A program made the position numbers and the translations under genes. A stretch of DNA of 64,000 bases, taken from NCBI GenBank assembly GCA_030657355.1, contig CP131056.1, forward strand, positions 761,001 through 825,000, given 5' to 3'. Of the stretch, positions 1 to 9,345 are shown piece after piece. Position 1 is the stretch's first letter. Every line of letters begins with the position of its first letter. The notes below the pieces were generated by a model, which saw only the letters and a list, made by a program, of their open reading frames with translations, made no database searches and was not told where the DNA came from. The stretch is from Radicibacter daui. Lineage in GTDB: Bacteria > Pseudomonadota > Alphaproteobacteria > Radicibacterales > Radicibacteraceae.

Positions 1-232
1 AAAGGCGGCCGGGAACGGCGCCATCCGGGCGGTCAAGGGGAGGCCGGGCACAAAGGTATCCCTGCGGCGAAAACCGCCGCCCGGCACCCGTACATGCTCC
101 GTAATGTGTAGCGCTTGGCTAGCGGGTGCCCGGCTTCCTGTAAAGAGCACGCAAGTGCATAGCCGCCCTGCCGTGAGCAGCTTCACAGGTTACGTAAAAT
201 TGAAGCTATTTCCGCAGAGTTTCAGCCGGGTT
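1..232. other. Left edge, no gene assigned
   Basis: I see no convincing gene here. All three forward frames are short or lead only into frames antisense to the threonine aldolase gene. The stretch could contain the end of a gene lying outside the window, but nothing in it is recognisable. Confidence 0.4.
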
Positions 233-1306
233 TCAGCTTTCGGCCACGGCCTTGATATCGCTGGCAAGTTCGTCCACACGCGCCGGGCTTGCATCCCAGG
301 CGAACATGAAGCGGGCGCCGCCGCCGATGAAGGTATAAAAGCGCCAGCCGCGGGCCCGCAGCTTTTCCAGCACCCCTTCCGGCGCACGCAGGAACACGGC
401 ATTCGCCTCCACCGGGAACATCAGCTCCACACCGGGCACATCGGCAATCTGCGCGGCAAGGCGTTTGGCGCAATGGTTGCTGTGGCGGGCATTGCTGATC
501 CAGGCGCCGGTTTCCATCAGCCCGACCCAGGGCGCCGCCAGAAAACGCATCTTGGAGGCAAGCTGCCCCGCCTGCTTGCAGCGATAGTCAAAATCCTCCG
601 CCAGCACCGGGTTGAAGAACAGCACCGCCTCGCCCACGCCCATGCCGTTCTTGGTGCCGCCGAAACACAAGACGTCGACGCCGGATTGCCAGGTCATCTC
701 CGCCGGGCTGCAACCCAGATGCGCGCAGGCATTGGCAAAGCGTGCGCCGTCCATATGTAGCTTGAGGCCCAGCTCGCGGCAGGTGGCCGAAATCGCGCGG
801 ATTTCCGCAAGGCTATAGACCTGCCCCGTCTCGGTGGACTGGGTGATGGTGACGACCCGCGGCTTGGGATAGTGGATATCCTGCCGCTTGAGCGCCACCT
901 CGCGGATCGAGTCCGGCGTCAGCTTGCCGCCGGGGCTGGCGGCAACCAGCAGCTTGGAGCCGTTGGAGAAAAATTCTGGCGCGCCGCACTCGTCGGTTTC
1001 CACATGGGCACTCTCGGCGCAGATGACGCTGTGATAGCTCTGGCAAAGAGCCGAGAGGGCCAGAGAGTTGGCTGCCGTGCCGTTGAAGACGAAGAAGATT
1101 TCGCAGTTGGTTTCGAACAGCTGGCGAAAGGCGTCGGAGGCACGCTGCGTCCACGGGTCCTCGCCATAGGCCGGGGCATAACCGCTATTGGCCTCGGCCA
1201 TTGCCGCCCAGGCCTCCGGGCAGATGCCGGAATAATTGTCCGAAGCGAATTGCTGCGGCTGAGGGATGGCGCCGGCCACCGGGCGGGTTTGCGACTGAAC
1301 GGTCAT
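233..1306 (-). CDS. ltaE: Low-specificity threonine aldolase / beta-eliminating lyase family protein
   Basis: PLP-dependent fold-type I enzyme of 357 residues, expected to cleave L-threonine or L-allo-threonine to glycine and acetaldehyde in the cytosol. Visible motifs are FNGTAANSLAL near the N-terminus (phosphate site), HMDGARFANA (the Asp that contacts the PLP ring) and CFGGTKNGMG with the Schiff-base lysine at about residue 219. I start at the ATG at 1306 because an AAGGAGGA ribosome site lies just upstream; the longer open frame begins in non-conserved sequence. It lies 52 bases downstream of a cupin-XRE regulator on the same strand and is probably its target. Family assignment is firm; exact substrate preference is not readable. 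Confidence 0.9.
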   Translation of the reverse strand: MTVQSQTRPVAGAIPQPQQFASDNYSGICPEAWAAMAEANSGYAPAYGEDPWTQRASDAFRQLFETNCEIFFVFNGTAANSLALSALCQSYHSVICAESAHVETDECGAPEFFSNGSKLLVAASPGGKLTPDSIREVALKRQDIHYPKPRVVTITQSTETGQVYSLAEIRAISATCRELGLKLHMDGARFANACAHLGCSPAEMTWQSGVDVLCFGGTKNGMGVGEAVLFFNPVLAEDFDYRCKQAGQLASKMRFLAAPWVGLMETGAWISNARHSNHCAKRLAAQIADVPGVELMFPVEANAVFLRAPEGVLEKLRARGWRFYTFIGGGARFMFAWDASPARVDELASDIKAVAES

Positions 1307-1358
1307 GCTGTCCTCCTTCGAGAGGCCGCAACATGCAGCATCACGGATTATTTGTCCA

Positions 1359-1973
1359 CTATATCGGAATATCCGCCATGGCGACAATCATCAGCGCCCG
1401 GGCCGGCTGGTCGGAGCGGTTGTGGATGGCGTGGGGCACATCCACGGCATAACGCGCCGTCGCGCCGGCCCCCACGCTGTTTTCCTCCGCGCCGGAGCGC
1501 ACTTCCAGGATGCCGTCCAGTACGGTCAGATGTTCGGTGGCGCCGGGCGCGTGCGGATCGGAGATAAGGGCGCCGCCCGGCGCCATTTCCAGCTCGTACC
1601 ACTCCATGCGCGACGAGTTGGCGGCAGGGCTCAGGATGCGCAGCAGGCAGCGGCCATCCTCGCTTTTGATCTCGGGCGTGAAGTGGCGCGGCACGATTTC
1701 CATCGCCCGCCGCGCACTGCCGCTATGGCCTTCCACCAGCGCGGAAAGGTCGAGCCCCAGCGCCCGTGTCAGGTTCCACAGCGTGGCGAAGGTGGGGTTG
1801 GTCTGCCCGCGTTCAATCTGGCTCAGCATGGAGCGCGAGACGCCGGAAAGCGCCGCCAGATCATCCAGCGTCAGCTTGCGCTTCTTGCGGATCTGCTGCA
1901 GGCGGGGGCCAAGAAGGGGCGGGTCGAAGCTCACCGGAATTCCACTATGCTGGAGAAAATTTCCGCTGATCAT
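1359..1973 (-). CDS. XRE-family regulator with C-terminal cupin sensor
   Basis: A 204-residue cytosolic DNA-binding protein. Residues of about 22-80 form an XRE/HTH_3 domain (LDDLAALSGVSRSMLSQIERG), and residues of about 125-200 form a cupin_2 barrel (GALISDPHAPGATEHLTVLDG), the usual layout of small-molecule-responsive regulators of amino acid or amine catabolism. The threonine aldolase follows at once on the same strand, so co-transcription and control of amino acid breakdown are a reasonable inference. The ligand cannot be told from sequence. Confidence 0.85.
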   Translation of the reverse strand: MISGNFLQHSGIPVSFDPPLLGPRLQQIRKKRKLTLDDLAALSGVSRSMLSQIERGQTNPTFATLWNLTRALGLDLSALVEGHSGSARRAMEIVPRHFTPEIKSEDGRCLLRILSPAANSSRMEWYELEMAPGGALISDPHAPGATEHLTVLDGILEVRSGAEENSVGAGATARYAVDVPHAIHNRSDQPARALMIVAMADIPI

Positions 1974-2001
1974 ACGCCTTCGCAGACGGCCCGGCCATCC
2001 C

Positions 2002-3933
2002 TCAGCCGCGGCGCAGCCACACCCGCATGCCGCCTGCTGCCCGGTTGTCCCAGGCGAAATAGGGGATGGCCTGCACGTTCACCTCCCGCCGGGCCGGTGC
2101 TTCGGTACTATAGAGCGGCGCGCCGGAAGCGGCTTCTTCCACGGCCAGCACGGCCTCAAGGCTGACGACTCCGCCCAGCAGGTCGGCTTCGAACCGGGCA
2201 TTGACCGGTGCATCCGGCGCCAGCACCAGCCGGTGTAGCCCGGCGCCGGCATCCACCTCTTCCACGCAGTAGACCAGCGGGCCGCGCTTCAGCGCCACAA
2301 GGCCGGCATCCTGCCGGACGGCCGGATGGGCATGGAGCCGCTCCACCGGCATCGGCAGGTCAAGCTGCAGCACATCGCCCGGCAGCCACTCCCGCTCGAT
2401 ATGGGCATAACCCCGCCGGGTAAGGCTGGCGAGGTCCAGCGAAGCGCCGTTGAGGCTGAGGCTCGCCTTGCGGCACCAGCCGGGGATACGCAGGCTGAGG
2501 GTAAAGTGGCAGGGGCTTTCCGGTGCCACGGTCAGGGTCACCCGCCCGTCCCACGGATAGCGCGTTTGCTGGGTCAGGGTTACCTGACGTCCGCCGCCAA
2601 TCAGGAGCCGCGCTGTGCTTTCGCCATATAGATGCACCGCCAGGCCGCCTTCGCCTTCGCCATAACAATAGCGGCCGATGGCGGTCACGAAGCGGGCGAG
2701 GTTGGGCGGGCAGCAGGGGCATTCATGCCAGCGCCAGCGGCGGTGGTCACCCACGCTCTCCAGCCGGTTTTCGTAGAAGAACTGCGTGCCGTCCAGCGAC
2801 ATTCCGGCAAGGGCGCCGTTGTAGGCGGCAAGCTCCAGCGCATCGCCATAACGCCCGTCCGGGGCAATGCCCAGCATGCGCTGCATCCAGAAGGCAAAAC
2901 CTACCGAGGCGCAGGTCTCGGCATAGGAGGTGTCGTTGGGCAGGTCGTAGTCGGCGGTAAAGCCCTCGTTGGCTGCGCTCGCTCCCATGCCGCCGGTCAC
3001 ATAAAGCCGGGTTGCCGTCAGGTCCTGCCACAGCGCCTCCAGCGCCGCCGTCAGGCTGTCATCGCCGGTTTCGGCGGCGATATCGGCCATGGCGCTGTAC
3101 ATGTACATGGCGCGCACGGCATGGCCCACCACCTTTACCTGCTCGCGCACCGGCCGGTGGGACTGGTTATATTCCTGGGTGCGGAAGTGAAAATCGCCGG
3201 GTTTTTCTCCGCGCCGCCTGGCTTCTTCCTCGAAGAAATGCGGTGCCTGTCCGCGCTCGTCGATGAAGTAGCGCGCAAGTTCCAGATACCGGCTCTTGCC
3301 AGTAGCCCGTGCCAGCCTTACCAGCGCCAGTTCCAGTTCCTGATGGCCGGGATAACCCCGGTCCTGCCCCGCACCGCGGCCGAACCGGGCCGCGATATGG
3401 TCCATATAGCGGGCCATGATGTCCATCAGCCGGTGTTTGCCCGTCGCCTCGTAATAGGCAACGGCGCCCTCCAGCAGGTGGCCGGCGCTGTAGAGCTCGT
3501 GGCAGTCGCGCAGGTTCGTCCAGCGCTTTTCCGGCTCCCGGCGCTGATACCAGCTGTTGAGATAACCGTCCGGCGCCTGCAACCGGGCGTAAAGCTCGAC
3601 GATGGCGTCGATCTTTTCTTCCAGTCCGGGGTTTGGCCGGCGAGACAGGCTGTAGGCCGCTGTCTCGATCATCTTGCCGATGTCCGAATCCCAGAACATC
3701 TGCATGTTGAGCGTGCGGCCGGGCGCAAAGGGGATGCGCAGCGGCGGCACCGGCAGATCGGGGTTGATCTGCTCCAGCATGCCGGCAGCCACGCAGCGCT
3801 CGTAAAGAATATCCGCCGTGCGCGCGGCCACCGCGTCAGCCCGCTCGCCCCAGAACCCGCCAACATAGACGCGCGGCAGGGCAGGCGGACGATAAAAGGG
3901 AGAAAGGGCCGGGGCAGTGCTAGGGTCGGGCAT
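2002..3933 (-). CDS. GH127 beta-L-arabinofuranosidase-type glycoside hydrolase
   Basis: Glycoside hydrolase of family 127 (formerly DUF1680), 643 residues, close to usual length. By my count the residues equivalent to Bifidobacterium HypBA1 are present: acid/base Glu323, and the zinc and nucleophile set Glu339, Cys341, Cys405, Cys407 and Cys408, in the motifs NEGF, YAETCA and HECPCCPPN. The catalytic Cys-zinc site therefore looks intact. I start at ATG 3933 (MPDPSTAPALSP); the longer frame has an Arg-rich, non-conserved N-terminus. No signal peptide is seen, so it is probably cytosolic. No sugar transporter or other glycosidase lies nearby. Confidence 0.9.
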   Translation of the reverse strand: MPDPSTAPALSPFYRPPALPRVYVGGFWGERADAVAARTADILYERCVAAGMLEQINPDLPVPPLRIPFAPGRTLNMQMFWDSDIGKMIETAAYSLSRRPNPGLEEKIDAIVELYARLQAPDGYLNSWYQRREPEKRWTNLRDCHELYSAGHLLEGAVAYYEATGKHRLMDIMARYMDHIAARFGRGAGQDRGYPGHQELELALVRLARATGKSRYLELARYFIDERGQAPHFFEEEARRRGEKPGDFHFRTQEYNQSHRPVREQVKVVGHAVRAMYMYSAMADIAAETGDDSLTAALEALWQDLTATRLYVTGGMGASAANEGFTADYDLPNDTSYAETCASVGFAFWMQRMLGIAPDGRYGDALELAAYNGALAGMSLDGTQFFYENRLESVGDHRRWRWHECPCCPPNLARFVTAIGRYCYGEGEGGLAVHLYGESTARLLIGGGRQVTLTQQTRYPWDGRVTLTVAPESPCHFTLSLRIPGWCRKASLSLNGASLDLASLTRRGYAHIEREWLPGDVLQLDLPMPVERLHAHPAVRQDAGLVALKRGPLVYCVEEVDAGAGLHRLVLAPDAPVNARFEADLLGGVVSLEAVLAVEEAASGAPLYSTEAPARREVNVQAIPYFAWDNRAAGGMRVWLRRG

Positions 3934-3994
3934 GGTGGCTCGGAAAGCTGGCGGGCGCCCGTCCCCAGGAGAGCGGCGGGCGAGAGTGCCAGTG

Positions 3995-4726
3995 TTAGCC
4001 GTCCGCCCGTGCCTGGGCCAGCGTGCCCTTGAGAAAGATTTCAACCGCCCGGTGGGCGTGTTTGCGCAGCGCGTCCGGTGCCGGGATTTCGCCGCTGGCA
4101 AAACGCAGTGGCGACCACGGGCCTTCCACCATCAGCAGGAAAAGCTCGGCCGCTTCGTCCGGGTTCTCGATCCGCAGATGCCCTTCATCGGTCATGCGGC
4201 GCAGATAGGCACCGAGGCGCAGTTTCACCATGTTCGGCGCGCGGCGGAAGAAGTCGGCTGTCTCCGGGTAGTGCAGCGCCTCCTGCATGATCCGGCGGAT
4301 GCTGCGTAGCGATTCTTCCGAATAAATCTTGTCGAGAAAGGCGTTGGCAAACTGGCACAGCACCTCGCGCGGGTGATGCCCGGTGAGCGTCAGCTCGAAC
4401 ACCGGCCCCATCATGCTTTCGCAATGCTCGCGCAGCATCTCCTCGAACAGCCCGTCCTTGTTGCCGAACAGCTCGTAAAGTGTGCTGCGGGACCCGCCCG
4501 ACAGCGCAATCACGTCATCGAGGCTGGTGTGCTGCAGCCCTTTGGTGGTGAACAGCTGATAGGCGGCATCCAGCATGGCGCGCCGGCGCGCCTCGGCACG
4601 CTGGCTGGCTTTCGGGCCATGCCGGGGCAGGGTGTCCGTGCCGGCTTCAGTGGCCTGAAGCGGGGCATCACCGGTGATCTGTCGCTTGCGGGTGGTGCGA
4701 TGCTGCACCTGCGTGGTGTCGTTCAC
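3995..4726 (-). CDS. TetR/AcrR-family repressor of the adjacent RND efflux operon
   Basis: A 243-residue TetR-type repressor. The HTH lies at about residues 48-95 (AMLDAAYQLFTTKGLQHTSL, then SRSTLYELFGNKDGLFEEML), followed by an AcrR-like ligand domain. I choose the GTG at 4726 because GAGGGA precedes it and because the longer frame would run through the operator palindrome in the promoter region. It is transcribed away from the MFP-RND-OMF operon, with a perfect palindrome between them, as in acrR/acrAB, ttgR/ttgABC and similar systems. Control of the pump and of itself is inferred from this layout. Confidence 0.85.
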   Translation of the reverse strand: MNDTTQVQHRTTRKRQITGDAPLQATEAGTDTLPRHGPKASQRAEARRRAMLDAAYQLFTTKGLQHTSLDDVIALSGGSRSTLYELFGNKDGLFEEMLREHCESMMGPVFELTLTGHHPREVLCQFANAFLDKIYSEESLRSIRRIMQEALHYPETADFFRRAPNMVKLRLGAYLRRMTDEGHLRIENPDEAAELFLLMVEGPWSPLRFASGEIPAPDALRKHAHRAVEIFLKGTLAQARADG

Positions 4727-4776
4727 AGTTCCCTCGTTCCGGCCGATTTTGCACCTTGCCGCGCGGCCGAAGTTCC

Positions 4777-4795
4777 GTACTGTACGATACAGTAC
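4777..4795. promoter_or_regulatory. TetR operator palindrome for RND operon
   Basis: Perfect inverted repeat GTACTGTA-CGA-TACAGTAC (8-bp arms, 3-bp spacer) in the gap between the divergent TetR gene and the efflux operon. Position, symmetry and size suit an AcrR-type operator. Binding is inferred. Confidence 0.65.
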
Positions 4796-4949
4796 AAAGA
4801 TCAACAATGTCCCACCAGGCGATTTGAGCACGTCACCGGCTGGCCGCTTTTCATATAGGCGGCCAGAGCGCTCTTTCCATGCCTGCGCAAAGCTCCCGTG
4901 GGGCAGGGGCCCTCAAAACCGGGCCCCGAACTTTCCTGAAGGCCGACCC

Positions 4950-6131
4950 ATGAAACTGCATCACGCCCTCCTGCAAGCCATCGCCGGCGCCGCCCTCATC
5001 GCCAGCCTTTCCGGCTGCAATGACGAGAAGGCCGAGGCCGCGCAGGCCGCGCCGCGTCCGCCGGCCCAGGTCACCGTCATCACCGCCCAGCCGCAGGATG
5101 TGCCGCTGACCACCGAGCTTCCGGGCCGCACCACCGCCTTCCGCGTCGCCGAAGTGCGCCCGCAGGTGGGGGGCATCGTGCTGAAGCGCCTGTTCGAGGA
5201 AGGGGCCGAGGTCAAGGCCGGGCAGCAGCTCTACCAGATCGACCCTGCCTCCTATCAGGCTGCGCTCGACAGCGCGCGGGCCGACCTTTCCAAGGCGCAG
5301 GCCTCGGTCAAGTCGGTGAGTGCCAAGGCCAAGCGTTATGCCGATCTCGTCGCCATCAACGCCGTCAGCCGCCAGGATTATGACGACATCGTCGCCACCC
5401 TGCAGGCCGACGAGGCCGATGTCGCCGCCGCGAAGGCAGCGGTCGATACCGCCAGCATCAATCTGGAGTACACGAAGGTCACCGCCCCGATTTCCGGCCG
5501 CATCAGCCGCTCGGAAGTGACCGAGGGCGCGCTCGTCACCGCCAGCCAGGCAACAGCGCTTGCCACCATCACCCAGCTCGACCCGATCTATGTCGACATG
5601 ACGCAGTCGAGCTCGGACCTGCTGACCATGCGCCGCGCCATTTCGGGCGGCGAGGTTAATGGTGCGCTCGCTTCCGAAGCGCCGGTCAACCTCATCATCG
5701 AAGGGGCCGGCCTGCGTTATGGCCAGCCGGGCAAGCTGCAATTCTCCGATGTGACGGTCAGCGAATCCACGGGCTCGGTCAATCTGCGCGCCGTGTTCCC
5801 CAACCCTGAGCATGAGCTGCTGCCCGGCATGTTCGTGCGCGGCATCGTCAATCAGGGTGTCCAGCAGGGCGCCTTCGTCATCCCGCAACAGGCGGTGATG
5901 CGCAGCCCCGATGGCTCGGCCATCGTCTGGGTTGTCGGCGCCGACAGCAAGGTCAACCCGCAGCCCGTCATTGCCGCACGCGCCATCGGCGACAAGTGGC
6001 TGGTTACCTCCGGCCTCAAGGCCGGCGACAAGGTGGTGACCGAAGGCGTGCTCAAGATCGCGCCGGGCGCGCCTGTGCAGGCTGTTGATGCCGCCGCTCC
6101 CGCCGCCACCAACGTCGCTGCGACCAACTAA
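4950..6131 (+). CDS. RND efflux periplasmic adaptor lipoprotein (AcrA/MexA type)
   Basis: Membrane fusion protein of 393 residues that links the inner membrane pump to the outer membrane channel. It has a lipoprotein signal with lipobox LSGC near residue 20, a lipoyl/barrel-sandwich hybrid ([20 protein letters not shown]), an alpha-hairpin rich in Ala/Asp, and the second lipoyl half ([19 protein letters not shown]). I take the ATG at 4950; the upstream frame extends through the promoter and operator. It is the first gene of a three-gene operon, with only 14 bases to the RND gene. Expression is probably repressed by the divergent TetR. Confidence 0.93.
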   Translation: MKLHHALLQAIAGAALIASLSGCNDEKAEAAQAAPRPPAQVTVITAQPQDVPLTTELPGRTTAFRVAEVRPQVGGIVLKRLFEEGAEVKAGQQLYQIDPASYQAALDSARADLSKAQASVKSVSAKAKRYADLVAINAVSRQDYDDIVATLQADEADVAAAKAAVDTASINLEYTKVTAPISGRISRSEVTEGALVTASQATALATITQLDPIYVDMTQSSSDLLTMRRAISGGEVNGALASEAPVNLIIEGAGLRYGQPGKLQFSDVTVSESTGSVNLRAVFPNPEHELLPGMFVRGIVNQGVQQGAFVIPQQAVMRSPDGSAIVWVVGADSKVNPQPVIAARAIGDKWLVTSGLKAGDKVVTEGVLKIAPGAPVQAVDAAAPAATNVAATN

Positions 6132-6145
6132 GGCGATCCCCCATC

Positions 6146-9100
6146 ATGGCCAAGTTTTTTATCGACCGCCCGGTCTTCGCCTGGGTTGTTGCGCTCGTCA
6201 TCATGCTGGGTGGCCTGCTTGCCATCCGCACTTTGCCGGTGGAGCAGTACCCGCCGATCGCGCCGCCCTCCGTCTCCATCACCGCCAACTATCCCGGCGC
6301 GTCCGCCAAGACGCTTGAGGACACGGTGACCCAGGTCATCGAGCAGAAGATGAACGGCATCGATCATCTTCGCTACATGTCCTCCACCAGCGAAAGCTCG
6401 GGCCAGGTCACCATCACCATCACCTTCGACCCCGAGGCCGATCCCGACATCGCCCAGGTCCAGGTGCAGAACAAGCTGTCGCTGGCAACGCCGCTCTTGC
6501 CGCAGGAAGTGCAGCAGCAGGGCATCACCGTTTCCAAGGCGTCCGGCAGCTTCCTGATGGTGCTGGGTTTTGCCTCCACAAACGGGCAGATGGACCAGGA
6601 AGCCATCTCCGACTTCGTGGCTTCCAGCGTCCAGGACAATATCAGCCGCGTCAGCGGCGTGGGCGACGTCACCCTGTTCGGTGCCCAGCATGCCATGCGC
6701 ATCTGGCTCGACCCCAACAAGCTCAACGCCTTCGGTCTCACCACCTCCGACGTTTCTTCCGCCATCGAGGCGCAGAATGTCGAGGTGTCGGCCGGCCAGC
6801 TTGGCGGCTCGCCCTCCATCAAGGGCCAGCAGCTCAACGCCACCGTCATCGCCCAGACCCGTCTGGAAAAGCCGGAGGAGTTCGGGAAAGTCCTGCTGCG
6901 CGTCAATGCCGACGGCTCGCAGGTGCGCCTCAAGGATGTCGCCCGCGTCGAACTGGGCGCCGAGAACTACAACATGGTCGCCCGCTTCAACGGCAAGCCT
7001 GCCGCCGGTCTTGGCATCAAGCTGGCAACCGGCGCCAACGCGCTGGAGACCGCCAGCGCCATCCGCGCCCGGGTTGACGAGCTGAAGCCGTTTTTCCCTG
7101 AGGGGCTTCAGGTCGTCTATCCCTACGACACCACGCCCTTCGTCAAGATCTCCATCGAAGAGGTGGTGAAGACGCTGTTTGAAGCCATCGCGCTCGTCTT
7201 CGTCGTCATGTACCTCTTCCTGCAGAACTTCCGCGCCACCCTCATCCCCACCATCGCCGTTCCGGTGGTGCTGCTCGGCACCTTCGGGGTGATGGCGGCG
7301 TTTGGCTTCTCCATCAACACGCTCACCATGTTCGGCCTCGTCCTGGCCATCGGCCTTCTGGTCGATGACGCCATCGTCGTGGTGGAAAATGTCGAGCGCG
7401 TGATGAATGAGGAGAAACTCTCCGCCCGCGAAGCCACGCGCAAATCCATGGGGCAGATCACCGGCGCGCTCATTGGCATCGCCCTCGTGCTCTCCGCCGT
7501 GTTCGTGCCGATGGCCTTCTTCAGCGGCTCCACCGGTGCCATCTACCGCCAGTTCTCGCTCACCATCGTCTCGGCCATGGTGCTGTCGGTGGTCGTCGCG
7601 CTGGTGCTGACGCCGGCCCTCTGCGCCACCCTTTTGAAACCCGGCGATGTCGATCACGCCCACAAGCGCGGTTTCTTCGGCTGGTTCAACCGGGGTTTTG
7701 ACCGCGCGAACGCTCTTTATGAGCGCTCCGTCGGCCATGTCATCGGCCGCCGTGGCCGTTATCTGCTCATCTATCTCGTCATCGTCGGCGCGCTTGCCGT
7801 GCTGTTCTTGCGCCTGCCGACCTCCTTCCTGCCGGATGAGGACCAAGGCGTCATGTTCGTGCAGGTGGTTGCCCCGCCGGGTGCCACCAGCGAGCGGACG
7901 CGCGAGACGATGAAGCAGGTCGAGCACCACTTCCTCGTCGATGAAAAGGACAATGTGGAGAGCATTTTCACTGCCGTTGGCTTCAGCTTCAGCGGTCAGG
8001 GCCAGAATGCCGGCATTGCCTTCATCACCCTCAAGGACTGGTCGGAGCGCACCACGCCCGACCGCAAGGTGGGGGCCATCGTCGGGCGCGCCATGGGGGC
8101 CTTCTCCCAGCTGCGCGATGCGCTGGCCTTCGCCTTCGCCCCGCCCTCCATCATCGAGCTGGGCAACGCCACCGGCTTTGACTTCCAGCTGATGGACCGC
8201 GGCGGTCTGGGGCACGAAAAGCTCATGGCCGCGCGCAACCAACTGCTCGGCATGGCGGCTCAGCAGCCCGGCCTCGTCGCCGTGCGTCCCAACGGCCTCA
8301 ATGACGTGCCGCAGTTCCGGGTCGATATCGATCAGGAAAAGGCCAAGGCGCTGGGTGTCGATATCGCCGATATCAACTCCACCCTGGCGGCTGCCTGGGG
8401 CTCCTCCTACGTCAATGACTTCATCGACAATGGCCGGGTGAAGAAGGTCTATATCCAGGCCGATGCGCCCTTCCGCATGCTGCCGGATGACGTCAAGGAC
8501 TGGTATGTCCGCAACAGCGATGGCGACATGGTGCCGTTCTCGGCCTTCTCGACCTCGCACTGGAGCTACGGCTCGCCGCGTCTGGAGCGTTTCAACGGCA
8601 TTTCCTCGATGGAAATCCTCGGTGCTCCGGCTCCGGGCTCCAGCTCGGGTGCCGCCATGGCGACCATGGAGCAACTGGCGTCAAAACTGCCGGCCGGTAT
8701 CGGTTACGAGTGGACGGGCCTTTCCTATGAGGAGCGGCTTGCCGGCTCCCAGGCCCCGGCGCTCTATGCCATCTCCATGCTGGTGGTCTTCCTGTGCCTT
8801 GCCGCGCTTTACGAGAGCTGGGCCATCCCGGTCTCGGTCATGCTCGTCGTGCCGCTGGGCGTCATCGGTGCCGTCATCGCCGCAACGCTGCGCGGCCTGC
8901 CGAGCGACGTCTACTTCCAGGTTGGCCTGCTCACCACCATCGGCCTCTCGGCCAAGAACGCCATCCTGATCGTCGAGTTCGCCAAGGCACTCTACGAGCA
9001 GGGCATGAGCCTTGGTGAAGCCGCGGTCACGGCTGCCCGCCAGCGTCTGCGTCCGATCATCATGACCTCGCTGGCCTTCATCCTCGGCGTGCTGCCGCTC

Positions 9101-9316
9101 GCCATCGCCAATGGCGCGGGATCGGGCAGCCAGAACGCCATCGGTGTGGGCGTGATGGGCGGCATGATCTCGGCCACGGTGCTCGCCATCTTCTTCGTCC
9201 CGGTCTTCTTCGTGGCCGTGCTCGGCCTCGTGCGGCGTCGCCCGCGCCGGCCGGAAGGGGCAAGCGAGTCCGGCAATGAGGCCCCGCTGAACGCTCATCC
9301 GGTGGATGCGCCATGA
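6146..9316 (+). CDS. RND multidrug efflux pump, AcrB/MexB type
   Basis: Inner membrane proton/drug antiporter of 1056 residues, the normal length of HAE-1 RND pumps. It starts with the typical [20 protein letters not shown], has two large periplasmic loops, and shows the proton-relay motif in TM4 ([18 protein letters not shown], two adjacent Asp). TM10-11 contain [15 protein letters not shown] with the conserved Lys. It overlaps the outer membrane gene's longest frame by 4 bases, so the genes are translated together. The drug spectrum cannot be read from sequence. Confidence 0.95.
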   Translation: MAKFFIDRPVFAWVVALVIMLGGLLAIRTLPVEQYPPIAPPSVSITANYPGASAKTLEDTVTQVIEQKMNGIDHLRYMSSTSESSGQVTITITFDPEADPDIAQVQVQNKLSLATPLLPQEVQQQGITVSKASGSFLMVLGFASTNGQMDQEAISDFVASSVQDNISRVSGVGDVTLFGAQHAMRIWLDPNKLNAFGLTTSDVSSAIEAQNVEVSAGQLGGSPSIKGQQLNATVIAQTRLEKPEEFGKVLLRVNADGSQVRLKDVARVELGAENYNMVARFNGKPAAGLGIKLATGANALETASAIRARVDELKPFFPEGLQVVYPYDTTPFVKISIEEVVKTLFEAIALVFVVMYLFLQNFRATLIPTIAVPVVLLGTFGVMAAFGFSINTLTMFGLVLAIGLLVDDAIVVVENVERVMNEEKLSAREATRKSMGQITGALIGIALVLSAVFVPMAFFSGSTGAIYRQFSLTIVSAMVLSVVVALVLTPALCATLLKPGDVDHAHKRGFFGWFNRGFDRANALYERSVGHVIGRRGRYLLIYLVIVGALAVLFLRLPTSFLPDEDQGVMFVQVVAPPGATSERTRETMKQVEHHFLVDEKDNVESIFTAVGFSFSGQGQNAGIAFITLKDWSERTTPDRKVGAIVGRAMGAFSQLRDALAFAFAPPSIIELGNATGFDFQLMDRGGLGHEKLMAARNQLLGMAAQQPGLVAVRPNGLNDVPQFRVDIDQEKAKALGVDIADINSTLAAAWGSSYVNDFIDNGRVKKVYIQADAPFRMLPDDVKDWYVRNSDGDMVPFSAFSTSHWSYGSPRLERFNGISSMEILGAPAPGSSSGAAMATMEQLASKLPAGIGYEWTGLSYEERLAGSQAPALYAISMLVVFLCLAALYESWAIPVSVMLVVPLGVIGAVIAATLRGLPSDVYFQVGLLTTIGLSAKNAILIVEFAKALYEQGMSLGEAAVTAARQRLRPIIMTSLAFILGVLPLAIANGAGSGSQNAIGVGVMGGMISATVLAIFFVPVFFVAVLGLVRRRPRRPEGASESGNEAPLNAHPVDAP

Positions 9317-9345
9317 CAAACGCCCTGCTTGAAAAGAGGCAGTCC

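Noticed and set aside
6128-8674. 848-residue open frame antisense to the RND pump gene
   Set aside because: It is exactly opposite a strongly supported gene, is rich in Asp/Gly/His/Arg as GC-rich antisense frames are, and has no recognisable domain.
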